Of a DNA stretch of 64,000 nucleotides, positions 1 through 8,563 are shown piece after piece. The notes under the pieces were generated by a model. The model made no database searches, had not been told where the DNA came from, and worked only from the letters and a program-made list of their open reading frames with translations. A program made the position numbers and the translations under genes. Numbering within the stretch: the stretch's first letter is position 1; every line of letters begins with the position of its first letter. Source of the DNA: Megaera sp965229545 (GTDB taxonomy: Bacteria > Pseudomonadota > Alphaproteobacteria > Rickettsiales > Rickettsiaceae); assembly GCA_965229545.1 (NCBI GenBank), contig OZ245887.1:1488001-1552000 (forward strand), given 5' to 3'.

Positions 1-385
1 GAAAAACCCCTTTATTGTTGATGATTTTTCTGATTTGACGATTTATCGATTCTATCGCATTGGTAGTATAAATTACCCGCCTAATCTCATCAGGAAAAGC
101 AAAAAGAGGAATAATCCCGTTCCAATTCCTTTGCCAAATATCAGAGATCACAGGATATTTATTATCCCATTTAGCAGCAAACGATTTTAGCTCCAGATAT
201 CCTATTTCTTTGCTGTTTGCAGTGTAAATCCTTTTAAGATCCGCTGTGACCGCTTTTAAATCCTTATAAGAAACATATTTTTACAGAATTCCTCGCCATA
301 TGTACTATACAGAGTTGTACAATCGTATTAGGATAAATGCTATTTATGGCTTCAGGAAAGCCTTTTAATCCATCAACGCATGCTA
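1..385 (-). pseudogene. IS256-family transposase remnant (IS256-1)
   Basis: On the minus strand this stretch closely matches the 3' half of the IS256-type transposase at 52039-53412, including the region coding NAIESINRQ. It runs off the left window edge. On the right it stops at the TA (384-385) where IS630 copy 1 begins. Compared with the other copy it has an extra T near 280 that shifts the frame, so it is not functional. The transposase sequence expected beyond 385 is not found on the far side of the IS630. Confidence 0.8.
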
Positions 386-1518
386 TTACTCCGGCCTTTA
401 ATATATTGAACTAACATTAGAGAAATGATATAATGATATTGTATCAAGAGTAATAACAAAATGTCTAATAAAAAATTATCACCAAGCGATCTCAAGATAT
501 TAAGAAAGAAAGCAGTGGAAGCAATAGTTATACATGGAATAAGCAAGAAACAAGCATCTATTACCTTTGGGTTTTCTAGGAGTTCTATATGGAAATATCT
601 TAAAGAGTACAAAATTTATAAGGAAGAAAGCTTTCGCTATAAGAAGCGAGGAGTAAAGGTAGGAACAGGATCTAAAATCAGTAAAAATCAAGAAGAGGAA
701 TTAAAATCTAAAATTTTATCACATACACCTGATGAATTGGGAATGGATTATACGTTATGGAATAGTAAAGTGGTACAAGAATATATAGAATCCAATTACC
801 TTTATCAGTATAACAGGCGTTCTATAAGAAAAATTATGAATAGATTGGGTTTTACGTCTCAAAAACCAATTAAATCAGCCTATCAACGTAATCCAGAGAA
901 GATAAAAGAATGGTTAACAGTCACATATCCAGAAATCAAGTCTCGTGCAATGAAAGAAAGTGCTAGAATTTATTGGGGAGATGAAATGGGGATACAATCA
1001 ACAGATAATCGAGGTAAAACATATGGTCTTAAAGGCAAGACCCCAGCAATCAAGAGAAGTGGCTCAAGATTTAAATGTAATATGCTAGCTGCTATTAGTC
1101 CGCAAGGGTTTATGAACTGGATGGTATTTGAAGATAATTTTACCAGCAAAAAGTGTATTGAATTTTTAGGTAGACTGATCAGACAAATTAAGCAGAAAAT
1201 ATTTTTGATATTAGATAATCATAGAGTGCATCACAGTAAAAAGGTAAAAGCTTATGTAGAAAGACATAAGGACAAGCTAGAATTGTTTTATTTACCATCA
1301 TATTGTCACGATATGAATCCACAAGAACTTGTAAACCAAGATGTCAAAGCTAACTCCAATAATTTTCGAGTACTAAAATCAGTAAAAGATTTAACAATTA
1401 ATGTACGGTCCTATTTAACACAAATTCAGTTTAATGGTATAAAAATTCAAAATTATTTTAAAAAGAAAGAAATAGCTTATGCTACTATATAATGTTCAAT
1501 ATTTAAAGGCTAGAGTAA
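386..1518 (+). mobile_element. IS630-family insertion sequence, copy 1
   Basis: The element is about 1.13 kb. Its ends are inverted repeats starting TTACTCYGGCCTTTAA, and it is flanked by TA on both sides (384-385, 1519-1520), as expected for IS630/Tc1-type transposition. It carries one transposase gene. The left flank is IS256 transposase and the right flank is an unrelated gene, so the two flanks do not rejoin. This suggests recombination between IS copies rather than simple insertion. Confidence 0.9.
461..1492 (+). CDS. IS630-family transposase (copy 1)
   Basis: This 343-residue DDE transposase cuts and pastes the element at TA dinucleotides. It has an N-terminal helix-turn-helix of the winged type (about residues 18-50), then the catalytic core with D174 (in WGDEMG), D252 (in LDNHR) and E289 (in NPQE). 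At residue 283 it has His where copies 3-6 have Pro (CPDMNP), a position usually conserved in the family SPxLNPxE motif, so activity may be reduced. Copy 2 has the same change. A similar 60-80 residue reading frame on the opposite strand recurs in every copy only because the copies are near identical. Confidence 0.9.
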   Translation: MSNKKLSPSDLKILRKKAVEAIVIHGISKKQASITFGFSRSSIWKYLKEYKIYKEESFRYKKRGVKVGTGSKISKNQEEELKSKILSHTPDELGMDYTLWNSKVVQEYIESNYLYQYNRRSIRKIMNRLGFTSQKPIKSAYQRNPEKIKEWLTVTYPEIKSRAMKESARIYWGDEMGIQSTDNRGKTYGLKGKTPAIKRSGSRFKCNMLAAISPQGFMNWMVFEDNFTSKKCIEFLGRLIRQIKQKIFLILDNHRVHHSKKVKAYVERHKDKLELFYLPSYCHDMNPQELVNQDVKANSNNFRVLKSVKDLTINVRSYLTQIQFNGIKIQNYFKKKEIAYATI

Positions 1519-1532
1519 TAATTTATTTACTC

Positions 1533-1964
1533 CTAGTTTTCAACCTTTTTGTTCTTAGCCTCCTCTAGCCATTCATAGATTATATCTATTTTGTTGCCCT
1601 CTAACAAGTCAAGCACTGACGTCCCCTGCTCCTTTAGCTCTTCTTTCTCAGGGGTGTTCTTAAACGCCTTAATTTCCTCCATAGCTTCCTCATGTGTTAG
1701 CTCAGCAAAACCAGAAAGAGCAGCGGTTACAGCTTCCAGTCTAGTTTTTCCCTCTTCTGTCTTAAGTTGTACAACAGGTTGAAAAGCTTTTTTAGGTATA
1801 AGGTCTTTAACGTACAACTGATAAGCCCATGATTCGCCGCTTTCCATAAAAGCACGGATTTCATCATATACTTTTAAGGCGTCATTAGCAGCAAGTCTTC
1901 CCATCTCCATGAACTTTTTACGATATTCGTTCATAGCTCCTTTAGGTCTCCCGTTAGGATTTGC
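1533..1964 (-). pseudogene. truncated phage-type protein (DUF5681-like N-terminus)
   Basis: The 133-residue open frame from the ATG at 1934 continues in frame upstream to 1964 and reads NPNGRPKGA just before it. That motif is typical of small phage-associated proteins of the DUF5681 type, often found near terminase genes. IS21 copy 1 begins at 1965 and removes the true N-terminus. The rest is a charged, largely helical Glu/Lys-rich sequence with no catalytic motif that I recognise. The stop lies 13 bases from IS630 copy 1. The family call rests only on the short N-terminal motif. Confidence 0.5.
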
Positions 1965-2021
1965 TGTTGTGCGCCAGGTATTTTAGTTCACCCCTGCGCC
2001 AGATGAGAAGTCCACTTTATA

Positions 2022-2792
2022 CTAACTTTTTTGTATCATATTGTCATCCTCCATTTTAAATTTTGGCGTAAAATTTTTTCGGTAAGAATCACCCTCTAAT
2101 ACTACTCTATACGAATTATTAACTATTCTATCCAAAGCAGCGTTAGCCATAACAGGATCAAAAAATATTTCTGCCCATGTTTTAATTTTCCTATTTGTGG
2201 TAATGATCAGACTAGCATTTATATGCACGGCCGCTATTAAATCATATAAGTCAGATGATTGTTCTGCTGACAAAGTTTTTAAGCCGAAGTCATCTAAAAT
2301 CAATAAATCAACTTTTGTGTATCGCTTAAAAATGACATCATAAGTAAAATCGGCTCTAGAGCGATAAAATTCATTGAGTAGTTCGTTGCTCCTTATAAAC
2401 TTTACCTTTTTATTGCGCTGGCAAGCTAACATTCCAAGAGCTTGAGATAAGTGCGTTTTACCAGTACCTATCGGCCCCATAATGATTACATGGTTCTTTT
2501 CTTTGATAAATTTTGCAGTCATTAAGTCATTAATTGCATGTCTAATTTTGAGTGAATATCGTTTTAAATCAAACCCTTCAAATGTTTTTGTTTCTTCAAA
2601 TTTTGCTTGGACAACTCTTCTTTGCAGAGAGCTTTGATCTCTATTATCCACCTCATCTTGGAATAGCATTAAAAGCAGTTCTTCATATGGCATTGCAGCG
2701 TCTCTGGCCTGCCTTAGCCTGCTATCCAAACTATCAGATATTCCAGATAACTTAAGTTGTTGTACCAAATTATCGAGTTGCAAGTTAGGCAT
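2022..2792 (-). CDS. istB: IS21 helper ATPase IstB
   Basis: This 256-residue AAA+ ATPase assists the IstA transposase in target choice and strand transfer. The Walker A motif GPIGTGKT is at about residues 106-113 and a Walker B-type LLILDDFG lies near residue 168. Its DnaC-like organisation and length are normal for IstB. It starts 26 bases after istA ends, with which it is presumably co-transcribed. Copies 2 and 3 of this gene are frameshifted, so this is the only intact IstB here. Confidence 0.92.
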   Translation of the reverse strand: MPNLQLDNLVQQLKLSGISDSLDSRLRQARDAAMPYEELLLMLFQDEVDNRDQSSLQRRVVQAKFEETKTFEGFDLKRYSLKIRHAINDLMTAKFIKEKNHVIIMGPIGTGKTHLSQALGMLACQRNKKVKFIRSNELLNEFYRSRADFTYDVIFKRYTKVDLLILDDFGLKTLSAEQSSDLYDLIAAVHINASLIITTNRKIKTWAEIFFDPVMANAALDRIVNNSYRVVLEGDSYRKNFTPKFKMEDDNMIQKS

Positions 2793-2818
2793 AATTAGCC
2801 TCCATATCAGAGCTATAT

Positions 2819-4312
2819 TTAAGCATTAGCCTTAATATTCTTCACTTTGCCGCCTTCAATATTAGGAATAGAGTACTGATCCAGTTTATTTTTTAAAATA
2901 TTGGATATAGCCTCATAAGTATAATTATCATAAGACACAGCTCGCAAACATGCAGCTTCTAGTCTGTCATTACCGTATGTCTGCGATAATCTTAAAATAC
3001 CTTGAACTTTACGTAGTGATATTCTACCGCCTGATGCAAGAATTCTGCTTATTACCTGGTATGTAGAATTACCTATGCCTTTAGCACAACTTAAACATTT
3101 CTCAGGATTATTCTCTAAATAATATAAAGCAGATTTTGGGTAATCTTTTTCGTCGGTAATCCATTGACCTTTATTATAATTCCTCGGATGGGTTTTTATG
3201 ATCTGGTGTTTATAATAAGCTGTAACGGTCTTTAGCCCAATACGAATACTAGCCTCTTCCCCGATATATTTTGTTGGCACCGAATAAAAATTACCTTTGA
3301 CCATAAAATGGTGATCTTTTTGTACTGTGCAGGTAGTCCAAATCGGCATATCAAAAATACCTGACGGTATAGGAAGTAAACATTCCTTTTCTTCCAATAA
3401 AAATGTATCAATTGGCTTTGATCCTGTTGTAGTACATATTCTATGTGATATTTCATTTTTACACCACTTGATCGCTTCAATATTAGCCTCTATAATATTG
3501 CTATATGATTTACCGGCTATAAGTTGTTCTCTAACTATCCTAATAGAGCGCTCCACTTTGCCTTTATGCTCCGGCTTAAAAACTTTAGTTGGATCTATTG
3601 TAAAACCATAAAACCTTGATAATTCTGAATAAGTCTCATTTAAAGTATGGTCATAAATATCAGGTTTAATGACCCCGGCTTTTAAATTATCCAATATTAC
3701 TCTACTGGGTACACCACCAAAAAAGTTGAAAGCATTTACATGGAGCTGAGCCCAATTAACTTGGTCCTGTGAAAAAGCAAACTCTACGTAACGATAACGA
3801 CTATGGGACAGAGTCATTACAAAAGCATAAAGTTTTCTATTTTTACCATTAACATCCTGAATCTTGCCAATATAACCAAAATCTACCTGAGCTTCTTGAC
3901 CCGGTTCAGTCTTTATATGAATAGTACTCTTGGGTAGCTTAGGAAAAGCTTTTTGAATATATCGGTTAATACTCCGATTACTTACTTTCACACCTTCTGA
4001 TAATAGTAAACGCCAAATTTGGGTGTGGGTTATACTTCTTTGTTTTAGCCAGTTCCCTATTGCCTCATTATATTCTGCAAGCATTATTATCGCAGATGCT
4101 TTCTGTATAGGTTCGTTCTTATATAATTTTTCTTCAACCTTGATTGCTATCCTGTTTAATTCAGAATCACTAGCTAAAATACTGAGATTTTCTTGTCTTG
4201 CTAACTCAATATATTTTCTTATTGTATCCCTCGATAGATCAAATGATCTAGCTATCTGTCTTTGGCTGTTACCTTTGATGTGCTGGTACAGCACTTCTCT
4301 AATTGTTGACAT
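2819..4312 (-). CDS. istA: IS21 transposase IstA
   Basis: This is the DDE transposase of the IS21 element. An N-terminal helix-turn-helix (QRQIARSFDLSRDTIRKY) is followed by an rve-type integrase core containing AQVDFGYIG, VILDNLKAG and HKGKVERS, which hold the likely D, D and E residues. I take the start at MSTIREVL (4312) because it is the one shared with copy 2. An ATG five codons upstream exists only in this copy. Length from that start is 497 residues, normal for IstA. Confidence 0.92.
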   Translation of the reverse strand: MSTIREVLYQHIKGNSQRQIARSFDLSRDTIRKYIELARQENLSILASDSELNRIAIKVEEKLYKNEPIQKASAIIMLAEYNEAIGNWLKQRSITHTQIWRLLLSEGVKVSNRSINRYIQKAFPKLPKSTIHIKTEPGQEAQVDFGYIGKIQDVNGKNRKLYAFVMTLSHSRYRYVEFAFSQDQVNWAQLHVNAFNFFGGVPSRVILDNLKAGVIKPDIYDHTLNETYSELSRFYGFTIDPTKVFKPEHKGKVERSIRIVREQLIAGKSYSNIIEANIEAIKWCKNEISHRICTTTGSKPIDTFLLEEKECLLPIPSGIFDMPIWTTCTVQKDHHFMVKGNFYSVPTKYIGEEASIRIGLKTVTAYYKHQIIKTHPRNYNKGQWITDEKDYPKSALYYLENNPEKCLSCAKGIGNSTYQVISRILASGGRISLRKVQGILRLSQTYGNDRLEAACLRAVSYDNYTYEAISNILKNKLDQYSIPNIEGGKVKNIKANA

Positions 4313-4471
4313 ACTATATTTCCTCATTCAATTTAATTTAAACTCTAATTTAGTTAACAAATAAATTAACTAAATTAGCATTGTTCTTTTCTTTTAAAAG
4401 TGGACTTCTCACCTGGCGCAGAGGTGGACTAGTATGCTTGGCGCACAACACTGTCAAACGAGCAGTTATAA

Positions 4472-4629
4472 TGGTCTTTAAGTTTTGGGAAAACCAAACT
4501 CTGGACATAACCATTATCTCCCCGATCTTAAATAAGCAAACGAGGATTACTTGTTAACGGTGCAGTTAAGGCTACACCGCGATTTAAGATAGTTCGCTAT
4601 TTTCTGCGACTGCTTTATCTTAAAGACCA
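4472..4629. repeat. nested inverted-repeat element (possible structured RNA or palindromic repeat)
   Basis: Three nested inverted repeats share one centre. The outer is TGGTCTTTAAG (4472-4482) with CTTAAAGACCA (4619-4629). The middle is ATCTTAAAT (4525-4533) with ATTTAAGAT (4582-4590). The inner is CGGTGCAG (4558-4565) with CTACACCG (4572-4579), which pairs fully only in minus-strand RNA through a G-U. A local GTTTTGGGAAAAC hairpin lies at 4482-4494. The element sits just beyond the rhuM-fic stop codon. It codes for nothing obvious and may be a Rickettsia-type palindromic element or a structured RNA or 3' region. Confidence 0.5.
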
Positions 4630-4695
4630 ATTCCTTTAGGTCTTACTTGATTTTCTAGTTTTTCTCATTTAACAAATTTACTACTAACTTAATTA

Positions 4696-5827
4696 TTACT
4701 CTGGCCTTTAAATATTGAACATTATATAGTAGCATAAGCTATTTCTTTCTTTTTAAAATAATTTTGAATTTTTATACCATTAAACTGAATTTGTGTTAAA
4801 TAGGACCGTACATTAATTGTTAAATCTTTTACTGATTTTAGTACTCGAAAATTATTGGAGTTAGCTTTGACATCTTGGTTTACAAGTTCTTGTGGATTCA
4901 TATCGTGACAATATGATGGTAAATAAAACAATTCTAGCTTGTCCTTATGTCTTTCTACATAAGCTTTTACCTTTTTACTGTGATGCACTCTATGATTATC
5001 TAATATCAAAAATATTTTCTGCTTAATTTGTCTGATCAGTCTACCTAAAAATTCAATACACTTTTTGCTGGTAAAATTATCTTCAAATACCATCCAGTTC
5101 ATAAACCCTTGCGGACTAATAGCAGCTAGCATATTACATTTAAATCTTGAGCCACTTCTCTTGATTGCTGGGGTCTTGCCTTTAAGACCATATGTTTTAC
5201 CTCGATTATCTGTTGATTGTATCCCCATTTCATCTCCCCAATAAATTCTAGCACTTTCTTTCATTGCACGAGACTTGATTTCTGGATATGTGACTGTTAA
5301 CCATTCTTTTATCTTCTCTGGATTACGTTGATAGGCTGATTTAATTGGTTTTTGAGACGTAAAACCCAATCTATTCATAATTTTTCTTATAGAACGCCTG
5401 TTATACTGATAAAGGTAATTGGATTCTATATATTCTTGTACCACTTTACTATTCCATAACGTATAATCCATTCCCAATTCATCAGGTGTATGTGATAAAA
5501 TTTTAGATTTTAATTCCTCTTCTTGATTTTTACTGATTTTAGATCCTGTTCCTACCTTTACTCCTCGCTTCTTATAGCGAAAGCTTTCTTCCTTATAAAT
5601 TTTGTACTCTTTAAGATATTTCCATATAGAACTCCTAGAAAACCCAAAGGTAATAGATGCTTGTTTCTTGCTTATTCCATGTATAACTATTGCTTCCACT
5701 GCTTTCTTTCTTAATATCTTGAGATCGCTTGGCGATAATTTTTTATTAGACATTTTGTTATTACTCTTGATACAATATCATTATATCATTTCTCTAATGT
5801 TAGTTCAATATTTAAAGGCCGGAGTAA
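4696..5827 (-). mobile_element. IS630-family insertion sequence, copy 2
   Basis: This copy is bounded by the same terminal repeats as copy 1 and by TA at 4694-4695 and 5828-5829. The two flanks are parts of one gene, rhuM-fic, and join in frame when the element and one TA are removed. It is therefore a clean, unrearranged insertion. It lies in opposite orientation to copy 1, about 3.2 kb away. Confidence 0.92.
4722..5753 (-). CDS. IS630-family transposase (copy 2)
   Basis: This 343-residue transposase is identical in protein sequence to copy 1, including the unusual His283 in the CHDMNP motif. The catalytic D174, D252 and E289 are all present. The shared rare substitution implies that copies 1 and 2 derive from each other or were homogenised by gene conversion. 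The open frame is intact, so the product could be made. Confidence 0.9.
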   Translation of the reverse strand: MSNKKLSPSDLKILRKKAVEAIVIHGISKKQASITFGFSRSSIWKYLKEYKIYKEESFRYKKRGVKVGTGSKISKNQEEELKSKILSHTPDELGMDYTLWNSKVVQEYIESNYLYQYNRRSIRKIMNRLGFTSQKPIKSAYQRNPEKIKEWLTVTYPEIKSRAMKESARIYWGDEMGIQSTDNRGKTYGLKGKTPAIKRSGSRFKCNMLAAISPQGFMNWMVFEDNFTSKKCIEFLGRLIRQIKQKIFLILDNHRVHHSKKVKAYVERHKDKLELFYLPSYCHDMNPQELVNQDVKANSNNFRVLKSVKDLTINVRSYLTQIQFNGIKIQNYFKKKEIAYATI

Positions 5828-6760
5828 TATTATTTCTTTTTGTTTTGGGTTACTTTCGGCTATCAATAAAGCCAGAGCCGTTAAACTTTCTGGAGTTACG
5901 GATGTTAATTCAAATTCATTAATATTCAAAAATAATAGACACCCAATCCTTTTATTACCATCATTAAACGGATGATCTTTAATGATAAAATAAATAAGAT
6001 GAGCGGCTTTCTCTTCAATTGACGGATACAAATCATTTCCACCAAAAGTCTGATACAGACTACCTATTATACCATCTAAAGCTTTTCCTCTTTCTTGTCC
6101 GAACAAGTTACTTGCTTCCGATTTTTGCAGTAATTCTGTTTTTAGGTTAATAATCGCCAATTTTACTTCTTTATATTTAAGCTCTCTACTGATACCGGAT
6201 TTTCCAGATTTTGGTAATTCCAGTTTGTTTTCGTCATATTTAAGAAGGATATCCCAGGTTTTAGTATAAGCTCTAATTAAGTTTAAAAGCTCTGAACCAG
6301 TTTCATTAACTAAATTTTGATTTAATAAGGTATTTGAGAGTAATAAAACAGTCTGCTTTAATTCCTCAAGCTCTTTCCTCATAATTTTTTTATAGTTAAC
6401 ACTATAACCTTTGATTAAATAATCTTTAAAATACTGCTTGCCCATTTTCTAAACTCTACGGCTTTCCTTGAGTTAACTCGGTATCCTACCGAGATGATCA
6501 TATCCAGATTATAATATTCTAATTGTCTAGTAACGCTTTTACCTCCTTCGGCTTGAACTCTTGCAAATTTTGCAATAGTTGATACCTCGGATAATTCTTG
6601 CTCTTTTAATATATTTTTTATATGCCGTGAAATTACAGATTTATCTCTGACAAATAACTCTGATAGTTGAGTTAAATTTAACCAAACTATTTCATCACGT
6701 AATATTACATCAACTGAAATTTGTCCGTTTTTATCTTCTTAGATAATTATCTGATCACTA

Positions 6761-6951
6761 TTAAACATTTTCTACTCCAAAAGGATTCGGGCATTTAGTA
6801 TAAAACATTTTTAAATGCTTAATGTTATTGGCGACTAATACCATATTACTTGTAAGCACTTGAGCTAATAAAAAACTATCAATAGAATTGTACTATCAAT
6901 AGTTAAAAGCTCAGCCCGTTTCTTACAAATTTTCAGGTCAATTAATACTAT
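6761..6951 (-). pseudogene. decayed VapC-type PIN-domain toxin remnant
   Basis: The minus strand reads VLIDLKICKKRAELLTID from 6951, like a PIN-domain N-terminus. In another frame it then reads DSFLLAQVLTSNMVLVANN followed by IKHLKMFYTKCPN, which resembles the C-terminal part of VapC ribonucleases. The middle is missing and the frames do not agree, so no toxin can be made. Its stop (6761-6763) overlaps the start of the rhuM-fic gene, which suggests the genes were once translationally coupled. Identification rests on motif resemblance only. Confidence 0.5.
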
Positions 6952-7062
6952 TTATTCTTCATAATAACTAATCAGTTGATCTATCAATTTGGTTAACACT
7001 GTTCCACCTCTTTTGCCCTGCTTAGCTTTTATTAAGGCCTCTGACCTAAGCTTACCTATTGT
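6952..7062 (-). pseudogene. antitoxin-like remnant upstream of the PIN fragment
   Basis: A minus-strand frame reads SEALIKAKQGKRGGTVLTK and ends LIDQLISYYEE, stopping at 6952-6954, directly against the PIN-toxin remnant. A short basic product ending immediately before a VapC-like gene is the layout of a vapB-vapC antitoxin-toxin pair. No start codon or N-terminal DNA-binding part can be recognised, so this is the 3' end of a decayed antitoxin gene at best. Confidence 0.4.
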
Positions 7063-7117
7063 TTAAACTTGAATTATTTGAATATCAAGATTTAAACCTT
7101 TTAGGTAAATCCCATCT

Positions 7118-8563
7118 CTATTTTTTTCTTAAGAACGCTGGAATATCCTGAATATCAGAACTGTTCCTAGATATGCTTGGTAGTGAGTGCTCTTTTTTAT
7201 CGTCAGGGCTTGTATGTACTCTTCCTGATTTTGATTCCTCATTTGATTCAGCGCTTTTTAAAGAGTTCCACATGCGTTTTAGCAGGGATGGTTTATGAGT
7301 GACAACAGTTTGCTCTTTATAAGAAGGCGAAACAGTAACTGTTTGTTGTACTTTCGGGGCTTCCTGCGCAGATTCAAGGTCTATTTGAGCTGATAGTTTT
7401 GCTATTTTTTCCTGTAAATCAGCTTCTTGGCTATCAAATTCAATGGGGTTTTCGGGTTCGTGCTTGCTTTCATATTCCGCTATCTCTTCTATTTCGGCAG
7501 AGAATTCCTGGTGATATAAACTATTTTCTATTTCTTCAATGTGCTTGTTTTCTGGAGTTAATTCCTGTTTTTCGCTGCGTATGGCATTAATTGATTCTGA
7601 ATCTATACCCGTAGCAACTACTGATACTCTGATAATACCTTGTAAATCAGGGTTAAATGTAGAACCGAAAATGATATTTGCTTCGCTATCTCCAACTTCT
7701 TCTCTTATTCTGTTGGCAGCACTGTCAACTTCATACAAGGTCATATCCTTACCGCCGGTAATATTGATCAGGACACCTTTAGCTCCGGACATTGAGGTAT
7801 GATCAAGTAGTGGGTTAGCAATAGCTGCTTCGGCAGCTTTTATGGCTCTTTCTTCTCCTGAAGCTTCACCGGTTCCCATCATCGCTTTGCCCATTTCGCT
7901 CATCACGGTTTTGATATCAGCAAAATCAAGGTTAATAAGACCTGGCATAATTATCAGATCTGTAACGCTTCTAACCCCTGAATGCAGTACTTCATCAGCC
8001 ATTTTGAAAGCATCGGCAAAAGTAGTGTTCTCATTAGCAATACGGAATAAATTCTGATTAGGAATAACAATTAAAGTATCGACATGTTGCTGCAGTTCTT
8101 TTAAACCGTTTTCTGCAGCTTTCATTCTTCTTCCGCCCTCAAATAGGAAAGGTTTAGTTACCACGCCGACAGTTAGAATGCCAAGTTCTCTTGCTATTCT
8201 TGCTATTTCCGGTGATGCACCGGTTCCTGTGCCGCCTCCCATACCTGCGGTAATAAATACCATATTACTACCTTCTAAATATGATCTTATTTCATTTTCG
8301 GATTCAATAGCAGATTGTTTTCCTATCTCAGGTAATGCTCCTGCTCCAAGACCTTTGGTAGCAGAAGCTCCTAGCTGAATTTTATTAACACATTCGGAAT
8401 GGCTTAATGCTTGGGCATCTGTGTTGGCAACTACAAAGTTAGCTCCTTGCAGGTTCGCTCTAATCATGTTATTAACGGCATTTCCGCCTGCGCCACCCAC
8501 TCCAAAGACTGTAATAATCGGTTTTAAAATAACATTTTCAGGTGCTTTGAATTCTAAAGCCAT
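7118..8563 (-). CDS. ftsZ: cell division protein FtsZ
   Basis: This tubulin-like GTPase polymerises into the division ring at mid-cell. Its 481 residues contain the GVGGAGGNAV nucleotide-binding loop (about 21-30), the signature GGGTGTG (109-115) and NLDFAD for GTP hydrolysis across the dimer interface. A variable linker rich in Ser, Gln and Glu (about 330-460) leads to the conserved C-terminal peptide DIPAFLRKK, which binds FtsA-type membrane anchors. Genes downstream on this strand are accessory, so ftsZ is not followed by other division genes here. The frame is intact. Confidence 0.97.
   Translation of the reverse strand: MALEFKAPENVILKPIITVFGVGGAGGNAVNNMIRANLQGANFVVANTDAQALSHSECVNKIQLGASATKGLGAGALPEIGKQSAIESENEIRSYLEGSNMVFITAGMGGGTGTGASPEIARIARELGILTVGVVTKPFLFEGGRRMKAAENGLKELQQHVDTLIVIPNQNLFRIANENTTFADAFKMADEVLHSGVRSVTDLIIMPGLINLDFADIKTVMSEMGKAMMGTGEASGEERAIKAAEAAIANPLLDHTSMSGAKGVLINITGGKDMTLYEVDSAANRIREEVGDSEANIIFGSTFNPDLQGIIRVSVVATGIDSESINAIRSEKQELTPENKHIEEIENSLYHQEFSAEIEEIAEYESKHEPENPIEFDSQEADLQEKIAKLSAQIDLESAQEAPKVQQTVTVSPSYKEQTVVTHKPSLLKRMWNSLKSAESNEESKSGRVHTSPDDKKEHSLPSISRNSSDIQDIPAFLRKK

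Larger units (their letters stand above)
1965..4450 (-). mobile_element. IS21-family insertion sequence, copy 1 (apparently intact)
   Basis: The ends are inverted repeats TGTTGTGCGCC and GGCGCACAACA. Between them lie istA and istB in the usual order, both open. Each end also carries an internal copy of a motif around CTGGCGCA / GTGGACTTCTCA, as is common for IS21 transposase-binding repeats. I see no target-site duplication: the flanks read GGATTTGC and CTGTCAAA. The insertion site may therefore have been rearranged later. It is the most complete of three IS21 copies in the window. Confidence 0.85.
4655..6768 (-). pseudogene. RhuM-Fic family protein gene, broken three times
   Basis: Read from the ATG at 6768, the frame gives a RhuM-type N-terminal half (VILRDEIVWLNLTQLSELF, later YYNLDMIISVGYRV and FRKWAS), then a Fic domain with HPFNDGNKR, the AMP-transfer core motif HPFxxGN(G/K)R. 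Three lesions are visible. A TAA at 6739-6741 replaces a likely Tyr codon 10. One A is missing in the ILKDYL region near 6430, so the frames separate. IS630 copy 2 (4696-5827) interrupts the C-terminus. Removing the IS and one TA restores NPKQKEIIIKLVVNLLNEKN and a TAG at 4655-4657. Related RhuM/Fic genes occur with toxin-antitoxin and virulence loci; the activity of this fusion is unknown. Confidence 0.8.

Noticed and set aside
373..612. A hydrophobic open frame (MYSLRYFHIELL...) antisense to the IS630 transposase, present in all six copies
   Set aside because: It recurs only because the IS copies are near identical; no start context or independent conservation supports it.
1965..4450. Target-site duplication for IS21 copy 1
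   Set aside because: Flanks GGATTTGC and CTGTCAAA do not match at 4-8 bases.
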